Source: JANNRA01 sp031401035 (lineage in GTDB: Bacteria; Desulfobacterota; Binatia; HRBIN30; CADEER01). Taken from it: 64,000 bases of DNA. The DNA is taken from NCBI GenBank assembly GCA_031401035.1, contig JANNRA010000185.1, forward strand, positions 49,293 to 113,292. The letters are read 5' to 3'. Made by a program: the position numbers and the translations under genes. This document shows positions 7,386-16,663 of this stretch, one piece after another. Under the pieces are notes generated by a model. The model made no database searches, was not told the DNA's origin, and saw only the letters and a list, made by a program, of their open reading frames with translations. Each line of letters opens with the position of its first letter. The first letter of the stretch is position 1.

Positions 7386-8798
7386 ATGCCGGGACGCGTG
7401 CTCATCGTCGACGACGAAATGGCCATGCGCCTGGCCCTCAAGGGCCTGTTGGCGCGTCAGGGCTACGAGGTCGAGACGGCGGACAGCGGCGAGGCGGCGA
7501 TACGCGTCATCGAGCCGGAGCGCTTCCATGTGGTCATCACCGACCTCAGCATGCGCGGCGCCAGCGGCATGGACGTCTTGGCGCACGCCCGCCAGGTCGA
7601 TCCCGACCTCGGCGTCATCATGATCACCGCCTTCGGGTCGGAGAAGATCGCCGTGCAGGCGATGAAGCTCGGCGCCTTCGACTATCTGCCCAAGCCGTTC
7701 GACAACGACGAGGTGCGCATGGTGGTGCGGCGGGTGCTGGAGACGGTCCAGCTCAAGCGCGACCATCGTCGTCTGCTGGCGCAGGTGCAGGGCGAGTACG
7801 CCTTCGAGCAGATCGTCGGCCGCAGCCCGGCCATGCAGCGCGTCTTCGCGATGATCGAGAAGGTCGCTGACACCGACGTCACGGTGCTCATTCGCGGCGC
7901 CAGCGGCACCGGCAAGGAACTGGTCGCCAAGGCGCTGCACTACCGCAGCCCGCGCCGCGGCAAAGCGCTGGTGGCGATGAACTGCGCCGCCCTCAGCCGG
8001 GAACTGGTCGAGAGCGAGCTCTTCGGGCACGAGAAGGGGGCTTTCACCGGCGCCGTGGCGCGACGCGAGGGCAAGTTCGAGGCGGCTGACGGCGGTACGC
8101 TGTTCCTCGACGAGGTCGGCGACATGCCGTTGGAGACGCAGGCGAAGTTCCTGCGCGCCCTGCAGGAACGCGAGTTCGAGCGCGTTGGCGGCAACAGCCC
8201 GATCCGCGTCGACGTGCGCGTCGTCGCCGCCACCAACCAGGACCTCGAGGCGGCGGTGCGCGCCGGCCGCTGTCGCGAGGATCTTTACTACCGCTTGCGC
8301 GTCGTCGAGGTGGTGCTGCCGACGCTGGCAGAGCGGCGCGACGACATCCCGCTGCTGATCGACCACTTTCTGCGCCAGGCGGCCGAGCACTACCGGCGGC
8401 CGCTGCGGCCGCTCACCGGCGCGGCCCTGCGCGAGTGCCTGCAACGCGAGTGGCGCGGCAACGTGCGCGAGCTGCGCTCGGCGATCGAACAGGCGTTACT
8501 GCTTTCTGCGGGTGAGGAGATCGACGTCGCCGATCTGCCGCCCGATCCGGCGCGCGCCGTCGGCGCCCCGGCCGGCGCCCCGCCAAGCCCGGCGCCGGGC
8601 CTGACGCCGGGCGACAACCCCGCCAGCTTTCGCGACGCCAAGGCGGCGGTGGTCGAGTCGTTCGAACGCGCGTTCCTCGCCGCGGCGCTGCGCCGCCACG
8701 ACGGCAACATCAGTAAGGCGGCCGAGGAGATCGGCATGTATCGGCAGAACCTGCAGCAGAAGATGAAAGAGCTCGGGCTCGGCAGCGACGAGTCCTGA
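7386..8798 (+). CDS. NtrC-family sigma-54-dependent response regulator
   Basis: A 470-residue protein in the standard three-domain order. The receiver (1-120) has acidic pocket D9-D10, phospho-acceptor D53 and KP at 103-104. The AAA+ activator domain (about 140-375) has Walker A GASGTGKE (171-178), the GAFTGA sigma-54 contact loop (218-223) and Walker B GGTLFLDE (236-243). A Pro/Ala-rich linker leads to a C-terminal Fis-type helix-turn-helix (GNISKAAEEIGMYRQNL). It should activate sigma-54 RNA polymerase when phosphorylated by the adjacent kinase, most simply at the promoter at 5850. Confidence 0.96.
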   Translation: MPGRVLIVDDEMAMRLALKGLLARQGYEVETADSGEAAIRVIEPERFHVVITDLSMRGASGMDVLAHARQVDPDLGVIMITAFGSEKIAVQAMKLGAFDYLPKPFDNDEVRMVVRRVLETVQLKRDHRRLLAQVQGEYAFEQIVGRSPAMQRVFAMIEKVADTDVTVLIRGASGTGKELVAKALHYRSPRRGKALVAMNCAALSRELVESELFGHEKGAFTGAVARREGKFEAADGGTLFLDEVGDMPLETQAKFLRALQEREFERVGGNSPIRVDVRVVAATNQDLEAAVRAGRCREDLYYRLRVVEVVLPTLAERRDDIPLLIDHFLRQAAEHYRRPLRPLTGAALRECLQREWRGNVRELRSAIEQALLLSAGEEIDVADLPPDPARAVGAPAGAPPSPAPGLTPGDNPASFRDAKAAVVESFERAFLAAALRRHDGNISKAAEEIGMYRQNLQQKMKELGLGSDES

Positions 8799-8827
8799 GC
8801 GGCGCGGTGAGTGGCGGGTCGCGGGCG

Positions 8828-11014
8828 ATGAGCAGTATCGAGGCGGTGATCGCGGCCGAGCTGGCGGTCGGCGTGCGTCAGGTCGAGGCGGCCGTGCGGC
8901 TGCTCGACGAGGGCGCGACGGTGCCGTTCGTGGCGCGCTACCGCAAGGAGGTCACCGGCGGCCTCGACGACACCCACCTGCGCACGCTGGAGAAGCGCCT
9001 GGCCTACCTGCGCGAACTGGCGCAACGCCGCGACGTCATCCTGAAGAGCCTCGCCGAACTGGGCCAGCTGAGCCCGGCGCTGGCGACGGCGATCGCCGCC
9101 GCCGAGACGCAGACGCGGCTCGAGGATCTCTACCGTCCGTTCAAGCCCAAGCGCCGCAGCAAGGCGCAGGTGGCCCGTGCGGCGGGCCTGGCGCCGCTGG
9201 CGGCGCGCCTGCTCGCCAATCCAGGGCTGGATCCGGCGCAGGCAGCGGCGCCGTTCGTCAGCGCCGCGCGCGGCGTCGGCGACGTCGCCGGCGCCCTCGA
9301 TGGCGCTCGGCAGATCGTCATCGAGGATCTGGGCGACGACGCGGCGCTGCGCGAACGCCTGCGTGAGTGCCTGTGGGAGCGCGCCGATCTGACGGCGCGC
9401 GTCGTGCGCGGCCAGGAGCAGGCGGGGGTCAAGTTCTCCGACTACTTCGAGTGCCACGAGGCGCTGCGCCGCGTACCGTCGCACCGCGCCCTGGCCATGT
9501 TCCGCGGCCGCGACGAGGCCGTCCTGCGACTGGCCCTGGTGCTGCCGGAGGACGCCGGCCTGGCCACCGCCGCGCCCGCGGCATGCGAGCGGATGATCGC
9601 CGCGCACGCCGGCATCCGACGGCAGGGGCGGGCGGCGGACGCGTGGCTGGCGGAGACGGTGCGCGCGGCGTGGCGGGGAAAACTGGCGGCGCAGCTGGAG
9701 ACCGACCTGCTCGGCCGCCTGCGGGCGCGCGCCGAGGCCGAGGCGATCGACGTCTTCGCCAACAACCTGCGCGACCTGTTGCTGGCGGCGCCCGCCGGGC
9801 GGCGCGTCACGATGGGGCTCGATCCGGGACTGCGCAGCGGGGTCAAGGTGGCGGTGGTCGACGCGACCGGCAAGCTGGTGGCGACGGCGACGATCTATCC
9901 GCACGTGCCGCACAACCGGTGGGACGAGTCGATCGCGACGCTGGCCCAGCTGGCGGCGCAGCATGCGGTGCAGCTGGTCGCTATCGGCAACGGCACCGCC
10001 TCGCGCGAAACCGATCGCCTGGTCGCGGACCTCGCCGCACGGCAGCCGCAGCTGGGCCTGACCAAGGTCATGGTGAGTGAAGCGGGGGCGTCGGTGTATT
10101 CCGCCTCGGCGCTGGCGGCGGCCGAGTTCCCCAGCCTCGACGTGTCGCTGCGCGGCGCGGTGTCGATCGCGCGGCGCCTGCAGGACCCGCTCGCCGAGTT
10201 GGTGAAGATCGATGCCAGGGCGATCGGCGTCGGGCAGTACCAACACGATGTCGATCAGGCGGACCTAGCGCGCGCCCTCGACGCGGTCGTCGAAGACGGT
10301 GTCAATGCCGTCGGCGTCGACGTCAACACCGCCTCGGCGCCGCTGCTGGCGCGCGTCGCCGGACTCGGTCCGGTGCTGGCGGCGAACATCGTGCGTCATC
10401 GCGAGGCGCACGGCGCGTTTCGCAGCCGCCACCAACTTCTCGACGTGCCGCGCCTGGGCGCGAAGGCGTTCGAGCAGGCCGGCGGCTTTCTGCGCATCGC
10501 CGGCGGCGACAACCCTCTGGACGCGTCCAGCGTGCACCCGGAAGCCTACCCGGTGGTCGAACGCATCCTGCGCCAGGTCGGGCGCGCGGTGCCGCAGGTG
10601 GTCGGCGACACGACGCTGTTGCGCGGCCTGAGCGCCGCCGATTTCGTCGACGCCCGCTTCGGCGCGCCGACGGTCCGCGACATCCTCGCCGAGTTGGAGA
10701 AGCCGGGGCGCGATCCGCGCCCGCAGTTCCGCACCGCGGCGTTCCGCGCCGGCGTTGAACGCCTCGAACACCTGCAGCCCGGCATGACGCTCGAGGGCGT
10801 GGTGACCAATGTCACCAACTTCGGTGCCTTCGTCGATGTCGGCGTGCACCACGACGGCCTGGTACACATCTCCGCGCTTGCCGACAGCTTTGTGCGCGAC
10901 CCGCGCGCCGTGGTGAAGGCCGGTGACGTCGTGACCGTGCGCGTGGTCGACGTGGACCTGGCGCGCAAGCGCATCGGGCTGACGATGCGCCGGGCCGCCG
11001 GCGCATCCCCCTGA
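8828..11014 (+). CDS. tex: Tex family S1 RNA-binding transcription accessory protein
   Basis: A 728-residue protein close to the usual Tex length. It has an N-terminal helical region (VPFVARYRKEVTGGLDD), a YqgF-like RNase H fold (MGLDPGLRSGVKVAVVD), helix-hairpin-helix repeats (GVDVNTASAPLLARVAGLG) and a C-terminal S1 domain (LEGVVTNVTNFGAFVDVG to KRIGLTM). Tex binds nucleic acid and influences transcription and stress tolerance. The ATG at 8828 is preferred to a GTG at 8807 because it starts at the conserved helix. It lies 29 nt after the regulator gene and may be co-transcribed. Confidence 0.95.
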   Translation: MSSIEAVIAAELAVGVRQVEAAVRLLDEGATVPFVARYRKEVTGGLDDTHLRTLEKRLAYLRELAQRRDVILKSLAELGQLSPALATAIAAAETQTRLEDLYRPFKPKRRSKAQVARAAGLAPLAARLLANPGLDPAQAAAPFVSAARGVGDVAGALDGARQIVIEDLGDDAALRERLRECLWERADLTARVVRGQEQAGVKFSDYFECHEALRRVPSHRALAMFRGRDEAVLRLALVLPEDAGLATAAPAACERMIAAHAGIRRQGRAADAWLAETVRAAWRGKLAAQLETDLLGRLRARAEAEAIDVFANNLRDLLLAAPAGRRVTMGLDPGLRSGVKVAVVDATGKLVATATIYPHVPHNRWDESIATLAQLAAQHAVQLVAIGNGTASRETDRLVADLAARQPQLGLTKVMVSEAGASVYSASALAAAEFPSLDVSLRGAVSIARRLQDPLAELVKIDARAIGVGQYQHDVDQADLARALDAVVEDGVNAVGVDVNTASAPLLARVAGLGPVLAANIVRHREAHGAFRSRHQLLDVPRLGAKAFEQAGGFLRIAGGDNPLDASSVHPEAYPVVERILRQVGRAVPQVVGDTTLLRGLSAADFVDARFGAPTVRDILAELEKPGRDPRPQFRTAAFRAGVERLEHLQPGMTLEGVVTNVTNFGAFVDVGVHHDGLVHISALADSFVRDPRAVVKAGDVVTVRVVDVDLARKRIGLTMRRAAGASP

Positions 11015-11029
11015 GCGGAGGTTGTGGTC

Positions 11030-11050
11030 CCCTCTCCCGCAGGGAGAGGG
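11030..11050. terminator. Hairpin between convergent genes
   Basis: CCCTCTCCC-GCA-GGGAGAGGG forms a perfect 9-bp stem between tex and the convergent aldo/keto reductase. No T-tract follows. The hairpin plus the following AGGGTGAGGG resembles a widespread bacterial intergenic repeat. It could serve as a bidirectional terminator. Confidence 0.5.
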
Positions 11051-11109
11051 TCAGGGTGAGGGGATGCCTACATCGTGTTCGCGACGATCGATCACACGGG
11101 CACTGTCAG

Positions 11110-12105
11110 CTAAGTCCACGGCATGGCGCTGCGCGTCGCCCAGTAGCGCTGCGCCGGTTCGGCGAGCGGCGCCACCTCGGCCGCCAGTTGTGGCGACCAG
11201 GGCACCTGCAGGGCGGTGAGGTTCGAGGCCAGTACCGGCAGCGCCGCAGCGCCGCTCAACACGACGTCGGCCCAGGGCTGTGCCAAGGCGGCGGCGAGGG
11301 CCAGCGCATCGAGGCTGCAGGCGAGCCGCGCGGCGATGGACGCCAGGCGGGCGCGCGTCGCGGCGAAGGCGGGATCGGCGTTGCGCGCCGTCAGGCGGCC
11401 GTTGGCCAACGCCTCCTTGACGATGACGCCGAGGCCGGCGGTGCGGGCCGTCGCCAATGCCGCACCGGCGGAGGGTTCGAGCAGGTTCCAGGTCGCCTGC
11501 ACGGCGTCGAACAGCCTCACGCCGTCCAGCCGCACGTCCATCGCCCGCTGTAGCGTCTCCGCCTGGCGCGGGCCGGTCAGCGACAGGCCGATGGCGACGC
11601 CCTCGGCGCGCAGCGCGGCGAGGCGGGCGAGGACCGCCGCATCGTCGAGGACGCCGCTCTCGAGAGTGGCGGAATGGATCTGGTAGAGGCCGAGTTGCGC
11701 GCCCAGGCAGGCGCGGCTCTCCGCCAATTGGCGCTCCAACGTCGCCAGCGTGTGGTCCTTCACCTCGTGGCGCGCGGCGCTCACCCGCCACTCCGCCGTG
11801 TACGTATAGCCCCACTTCGAACCGATCGTCAGCGCCGCCGGCGCATGGCCGCGCGCCGCCAGCCAGGCGGCAAGAAACTCCTCGGCTCGCCCGTACGAGC
11901 GCGCCGCATCGACGTAGCGGATGCCGGCGGCCCAGGCGGCGTCGAGCAACGCCGCGGCGCGCTCGCGCATGGCCGCGACGGCGTAGTCGCCCTCGAGATC
12001 GGCGGCGTGGCCGAGGGTCATGTAGCCGGGGCGCCCGAGCGCCGCCAGGCCGAGACCGAGCGGGGTGACGATCAGCGTCGTGGTGCCGAGACGGCGCGCC
12101 TGCAT
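11110..12105 (-). CDS. Aldo/keto reductase
   Basis: A 331-residue (alpha/beta)8 NADPH-dependent oxidoreductase. The catalytic tetrad can be placed as Asp and Tyr in YVDAARSYG, Lys in GSKWGY and His in QIHSATLE. The C-terminal cofactor-binding helix region is less typical. This AKR subgroup includes L-galactose dehydrogenase-like and pyridoxal reductase-like enzymes. The physiological substrate is not evident. It lies on the same strand as the SDR and alcohol dehydrogenase genes; a 54-nt gap with a GC-rich hairpin (12131-12158) separates it from the SDR. Confidence 0.85.
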   Translation of the reverse strand: MQARRLGTTTLIVTPLGLGLAALGRPGYMTLGHAADLEGDYAVAAMRERAAALLDAAWAAGIRYVDAARSYGRAEEFLAAWLAARGHAPAALTIGSKWGYTYTAEWRVSAARHEVKDHTLATLERQLAESRACLGAQLGLYQIHSATLESGVLDDAAVLARLAALRAEGVAIGLSLTGPRQAETLQRAMDVRLDGVRLFDAVQATWNLLEPSAGAALATARTAGLGVIVKEALANGRLTARNADPAFAATRARLASIAARLACSLDALALAAALAQPWADVVLSGAAALPVLASNLTALQVPWSPQLAAEVAPLAEPAQRYWATRSAMPWT

Positions 12106-12159
12106 GCGCCCGTGCCTATCACTTCCGAGCGGCGGGCGCGGCTCCGCCGCGCTCCCCGC

Positions 12160-12951
12160 TCAGCGCGCCGGCCTCGATCGCGACAGGTCGGCGCCGCCGT
12201 CGACGAGCAGGAACTGTCCGGTGACGTGACTGGCGAGAGGCGAGGCGAGGAACAGCACCGCGCCGGCGAGATCGTCGGGATCGGTCAGCCGGCCGAGCGG
12301 GACGCTGGCGCGCAGGGCCTCGATCTGTGCGGCCGACAGCCCGGCGCGGACGCGCTCGGTGAGCATCGTGCCCGGCGCGACGGCGTTGACGCGGATGCCG
12401 TGCGGGCCAAGCTCGAAGGCGATGGTCCGCGTCAGGTGGTTGATCGCCGCCTTGGCGGCGCCGTACGCCGCCAACCCTGGTGCCGGGCGACGGCTCTCGC
12501 CGGAGCTGACGTTGACGATGCTGCCGCCGCGCCCCGCCGCCACCATCGCCGCTGCCGCGGCGTGACAGCATAGCGCCGTGGCGATGAGGTTCTGTTCGAT
12601 GACGTCGCGCAGCGCCGCGCCGTCGCTGGCCAGGAACGGCTGCGCATGCCGGCCGGCGAGCATGCCGACGTTGTTGACCGCCACGTCGAGCCCACCCAGG
12701 GCGGCAACGGCGACGGCGACCATGGCTTCGACCTCCGCGTCGCGGCGCACGTTGGCGACGGCGCTCACCGCGCGGCCGCCGTCGGCGACGATCAACCGCA
12801 CCGTCGCGGCGGCGCGCGCCGGGTCGATGTCGTTCACCGCCACCGCCGCGCCGGCGGCGGCGAGACGCATGGCGATGGCGCGTCCGGCGCCGGCGCCGGC
12901 GCCGGTGACGAGGGCGCAGCGCCCGCTAAGATCGAGCCCGAGCGCGCTCAT
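12160..12951 (-). CDS. SDR family oxidoreductase
   Basis: A 263-residue classical short-chain dehydrogenase. The cofactor site is TGAGAGAGRA, followed by VNDIDPARA, which favours NAD(H). NNVG follows. The catalytic residues are Ser (VNVSSGES), Tyr-x-x-x-Lys (YGAAKAA) and the upstream Asn. The C-terminal VTGQFLLVDGG is typical. Its start overlaps the stop of the upstream alcohol dehydrogenase (ATGA), so the two are translationally coupled and probably act in the same pathway. The substrate is unknown. Confidence 0.9.
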   Translation of the reverse strand: MSALGLDLSGRCALVTGAGAGAGRAIAMRLAAAGAAVAVNDIDPARAAATVRLIVADGGRAVSAVANVRRDAEVEAMVAVAVAALGGLDVAVNNVGMLAGRHAQPFLASDGAALRDVIEQNLIATALCCHAAAAAMVAAGRGGSIVNVSSGESRRPAPGLAAYGAAKAAINHLTRTIAFELGPHGIRVNAVAPGTMLTERVRAGLSAAQIEALRASVPLGRLTDPDDLAGAVLFLASPLASHVTGQFLLVDGGADLSRSRPAR

Positions 12952-14039
12952 GTGGCGATGCGCAGACCGACCCGCACGGCGTCGCGGTCGGGGACGGCGC
13001 GGGCCAGCAGACGCATGGCCTCGGAGATCCGCGCCAGGGGCAGTACCTCGCCGAGCAGCGGTGCGACCGGCAGGCGGCGGCCGGCGAGGAGGGAGACGGC
13101 GGTGCGCATCGATTCGCTGGTGGCACCGCCGACCCCGTGCAGGGTGAGCTTCTTGAGGATCAGGCGATCGCTGATCAGGCCGTCGACGGCGCGGCCGTGC
13201 TTGAAGCCGGCCAGGGCGATGCGGCCGCGCGAGCGGGCCAGGTCGACGGCCAACGGGATGGTGGCGGTCGAGCCATCGGCGACGTCGAGTACCAGGTCGG
13301 CCATGGCGCCGCCGGTCAGGTCGGCGACGCGGGCGCACGCGTCCTCGGCCTCGATGTCAATGGTGTGTTGCGCGCCGAGGGCGCGCGCCGCGGCGAGGCG
13401 GGCGCCGTCGCGCCCGGTGCCGGTGACGATGACCATGCCGGCGCCGGCGGCGAGCGCGGCGACGACGCAGGCCAGCCCCATATGGCCGGGACCCTGCACG
13501 ACGACGCACTCGCCCGGGCGCAGGCGGCACACGTCGAGCCAGTGCACGGCGTTGGCGAGCGGCTCGAACAGGGTCAGCTCCTCGGCCGCCACATCGCCGT
13601 CGATGCGGTGCACGCTGGTGCCCGCCTTCAACACCATCAGTTCGGCGCAGCCGCCCCACAGGCCGGGCGCCTCGTCGAGCCCGAGGGTGATGCCGTAGAC
13701 GGCGACGGCGCTGCAGGTCGGCGCGAAGCGGCGGCAGCCGAGACAGCGGCCGCAGCGCAGGACTTCGTCGAGGGCGACGCGGTCGCCCTCGCGCACCGCC
13801 CAGGCGCGCGCCGTCTCGGCGCCGACGGCGGCGATGCGGCCGACCACCTCGTGCCCGGGTACGATCGGGAAACGCGCCCCCGGCAGATGGCGCTCGCCCC
13901 GGAACTGCGCCAGGTCGGTGCCGCACAGGCCGACGGCCTCGACGGCGAGCAGGGCGCCGCCGTCGGGCAGGGCCGGCCGCGGCAGATCGCGCAACTCGAC
14001 CGTGCCGTCGCCCGCAAACACCGCCGCCTGCACCGCCAT
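12948..14039 (-). CDS. Zinc-dependent medium-chain alcohol dehydrogenase
   Basis: A 363-residue MDR/GroES-like dehydrogenase. The catalytic zinc ligands are Cys in GLCGTDLAQF, the GHE motif and a distal acidic residue. The structural zinc is held by the four cysteines of CGRCLGCRRFAPTC. The cofactor domain has VQGPGHMGLACV. The overall pattern is like threonine dehydrogenase/sorbitol dehydrogenase. The ATG at 14039 begins MAVQAAVFAGDG and is preferred over an upstream extension lacking family similarity. It is divergent from the CoA-transferase gene across a 154-nt gap in which no promoter was recognised. Confidence 0.9.
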   Translation of the reverse strand: MAVQAAVFAGDGTVELRDLPRPALPDGGALLAVEAVGLCGTDLAQFRGERHLPGARFPIVPGHEVVGRIAAVGAETARAWAVREGDRVALDEVLRCGRCLGCRRFAPTCSAVAVYGITLGLDEAPGLWGGCAELMVLKAGTSVHRIDGDVAAEELTLFEPLANAVHWLDVCRLRPGECVVVQGPGHMGLACVVAALAAGAGMVIVTGTGRDGARLAAARALGAQHTIDIEAEDACARVADLTGGAMADLVLDVADGSTATIPLAVDLARSRGRIALAGFKHGRAVDGLISDRLILKKLTLHGVGGATSESMRTAVSLLAGRRLPVAPLLGEVLPLARISEAMRLLARAVPDRDAVRVGLRIAT

Positions 14040-14193
14040 TGCAGCGGACCTTGGTATGTGGTCCGTCACGCCGTCAAGCGCGCGCCTTGCTCTCGGCGAC
14101 GCGGGGCGCCATTTGGAGGGCGCGGCGACGGCCGTGCCGCATTCGATACGGCGCGGCGGTCGTCGCGCCCTCCACAGCTTCGTGAGGTCTCCC

Positions 14194-16650
14194 ATGCTCA
14201 GTCCCTACCGCGTCCTCGACCTCTCCGACGAACACGGGCTGCTGTGCGGCCAGATCCTCGCCGATCTCGGCGCCGACGTCATCCGCGTCGAGCCGCCGGG
14301 CGGCTCGAGCGCACGCCGCGTCGGTCCGTTCGCCGGGGACCTTCCCGATCGCGAGGGATCGCTGTTCTGGTGGGCGTATGCGCGCAATACGCGCAGCATC
14401 GTCCTCGACCTCGACAGCGAAGTCGGTCAGACGGCGCTGCGTCGCCTGGCAGCATCGGCGGACTTCCTCATCGAGTCGGCCGGTCCCGGCGTCATGGCGC
14501 GGCGCGGTCTCGCGGCCGAGGCGCTGCTCGCCGAGTATCCGGCCTTGATCTACGTCTCCATCTCGCCGTTCGGGCAGGACGGTCCGCGCGCGCACGAAGC
14601 GGGCGGCGACCTGGTGGCGCTGGCGGCCAGCGGCGTCCTGGCGCTGAGCGGCGACGCCGATCGGCCGCCGGTGCGCATCAGCGTGCCGCAGGCCGACCTG
14701 CACGCCGCCGCCGACGCGGCGGTGGGCGCGTTGATCGCCCATCATGCGCGGCTGCGCAGCGGGTGCGGGCAGCACGTCGACGTCTCGGCGCAGCACTCGG
14801 CGACCTTGGCGACGCAGGCGACGATCCTCGCCAGCGCCGTCGGCTTCGTGCCGCCGCAGCGCTGCGCCGGCGGCGTGCGTATGGGGCCGCTCAGCTCACG
14901 CCTGGTCTTCCCGGCGCGCGACGGCCATGTCTCGATCACCTTCCTGTTTGGCTCCTCGATCGGCCCGGCGACGCGGCGGCTGATGCGCTACATCCACGAG
15001 GAGGGCGGCTGCGACGCCGCCACCAGCGGTAAGAACTGGGAGCGCTTCTTCGAGCAGCTGATGACCGGCGAGGAGTCGTTCGAGGAGTACGAGCGGGTCA
15101 AGCAGGTGGTCGCCGACTTCACCCGCACGCGCACCCGCGACGAGCTCGAGGCGGCGGCGCTGCGCCATCACCTGCTCATTGCGCGGGTGGCGACCGTCGC
15201 CGACGTCCTCGCCAACCCGCAGTTCGCGGCGCGGGAATACTTCCAGGCGCACGCCCAGCCCGGCCTCGACGCCGTCGTGCGTTACCCGGGACCGTTCGCC
15301 AAGTTCGGCGCCGCGCCGCTCGTCTACCGGCGGTGTCCCCCGCGCCTCGGCGAACACACCGCCGAAGTGCTGGCGGCGCCGGCGGCCGCAGGAGCGCCGG
15401 CGTCGGCGGCTCAGTCGGCGCCCGCGGCGACGGCAGGCGAGCAGGCGCCGCTCGCCGGAGTGAAGGTGCTCGACCTGATGTGGGCCATCGCCGGGCCGGC
15501 CTCGACGCGCATCCTGGCCGACTTCGGCGCCACGGTGGTGCGGGTCGAGAGCCCGGCGCACGTCGACGTCTGCCGCACCATGCCACCGTTCCTGACCATG
15601 CCGCCCGAGCCGGAAGCCTCGGCGCTGTTTCAGACCACCAATGCCGGCAAGCTGATGATCACCCTCGACCTGACGCTGCCGGAAGGGCGCGCGGCGCTGC
15701 TCGACCTGGTGCGCTGGGCCGACGTCGTCACCGAGGCCTTCACGCCCAAGGTCATGGCCGCCTGGGGGCTCGACTATGCCGCGCTGCGCGCCGTCAAGCC
15801 GGAGATCATCATGCTCAGCACCTGCCTGATGGGGCAGACCGGGCCGCTGGCGTCGTTCGCCGGCTTCGGCAATCTGGCGGCGGCGGTGACCGGGTTCTAC
15901 GAGCTCTGCGGCTGGCCCGATCGCGATCCAGCCGGCCCGTTCGGCGCCTACACGGACTACATCGCGCCGCGCTACAACGCCGTCGCCATCCTGGCGGCGC
16001 TCGAGCACCGGCGGCGCACCGGCGAGGGCCAGCACATCGACCTCGCACAGGCGGAAGCGGCGCTGCACTTCCTCGCCCCGGCGATCCTCGACTACACCGT
16101 CAACGGGCGTGCGGAGTCGCGCTGCGGCAACCGCGACCGCGCCGCCGCCCCGCACGGCGTCTACCCGGCGGCGGGCGACGACGCCTGGGTAGCGATCGCC
16201 GTTGCCGACGAGGCGCAATGGCGCGGGCTCTGCGCGGCGATCGCGCAGCCGGCCCTGGCCGATGACGGACGCGTCGCCGCCGCCGCCGGGCGCCATGCGC
16301 ACGCGGAGGCGCTCGATGCGATTCTGGCGACGTGGACGGCGGCGCGCTCGGCGGAGGATGCCGCGGTGTCCCTGCGCGCGCATGGCGTCGCCGCCGCGGC
16401 GGTGCTCAGCGGTCCGGAGCTGGTCGCCGATGCGCAGTTGCAGCACCGCGGCCACTTCGTGCCGGTGACGCATCCGCACTATGGCAGCGCCACCGTCGAG
16501 GGCTCGCGCCTGCTGCTGTCGCGCACGCCGGCGCGCCGGCCGAGCGCGGCGCCGCTGCTCGGCGCCGACTCGTTCCAGGTTCTCGAGCAGATCCTCGGCT
16601 ACGACCAGGAGCGCATCACCGCCCTGGTCGCCGCCGGCGCGCTGGGCTGA
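14194..16650 (+). CDS. Fused double-domain CaiB/BaiF (family III) CoA-transferase
   Basis: An 818-residue protein, about twice the usual 400, made of two CaiB/BaiF domains (about 1-395 and 425-818) joined by an Ala/Pro-rich linker. Each domain has an N-terminal Rossmann start (VLDLSDEHGLLCGQ; VKVLDLMWAIAGPA) and an ADxGADVIRVE-like strand. The catalytic Asp expected after the GP motif is present in the first domain (GGDLVALAASG). The equivalent in the second reads GFGNLAAAVTG, with Asn. Family III enzymes move CoA between acyl groups through an aspartyl-CoA intermediate. The neighbouring dehydrogenases suggest degradation of an acyl substrate as its CoA ester; which one is unknown. Confidence 0.9.
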   Translation: MLSPYRVLDLSDEHGLLCGQILADLGADVIRVEPPGGSSARRVGPFAGDLPDREGSLFWWAYARNTRSIVLDLDSEVGQTALRRLAASADFLIESAGPGVMARRGLAAEALLAEYPALIYVSISPFGQDGPRAHEAGGDLVALAASGVLALSGDADRPPVRISVPQADLHAAADAAVGALIAHHARLRSGCGQHVDVSAQHSATLATQATILASAVGFVPPQRCAGGVRMGPLSSRLVFPARDGHVSITFLFGSSIGPATRRLMRYIHEEGGCDAATSGKNWERFFEQLMTGEESFEEYERVKQVVADFTRTRTRDELEAAALRHHLLIARVATVADVLANPQFAAREYFQAHAQPGLDAVVRYPGPFAKFGAAPLVYRRCPPRLGEHTAEVLAAPAAAGAPASAAQSAPAATAGEQAPLAGVKVLDLMWAIAGPASTRILADFGATVVRVESPAHVDVCRTMPPFLTMPPEPEASALFQTTNAGKLMITLDLTLPEGRAALLDLVRWADVVTEAFTPKVMAAWGLDYAALRAVKPEIIMLSTCLMGQTGPLASFAGFGNLAAAVTGFYELCGWPDRDPAGPFGAYTDYIAPRYNAVAILAALEHRRRTGEGQHIDLAQAEAALHFLAPAILDYTVNGRAESRCGNRDRAAAPHGVYPAAGDDAWVAIAVADEAQWRGLCAAIAQPALADDGRVAAAAGRHAHAEALDAILATWTAARSAEDAAVSLRAHGVAAAAVLSGPELVADAQLQHRGHFVPVTHPHYGSATVEGSRLLLSRTPARRPSAAPLLGADSFQVLEQILGYDQERITALVAAGALG

Positions 16651-16663
16651 GGCGCACCGACGT

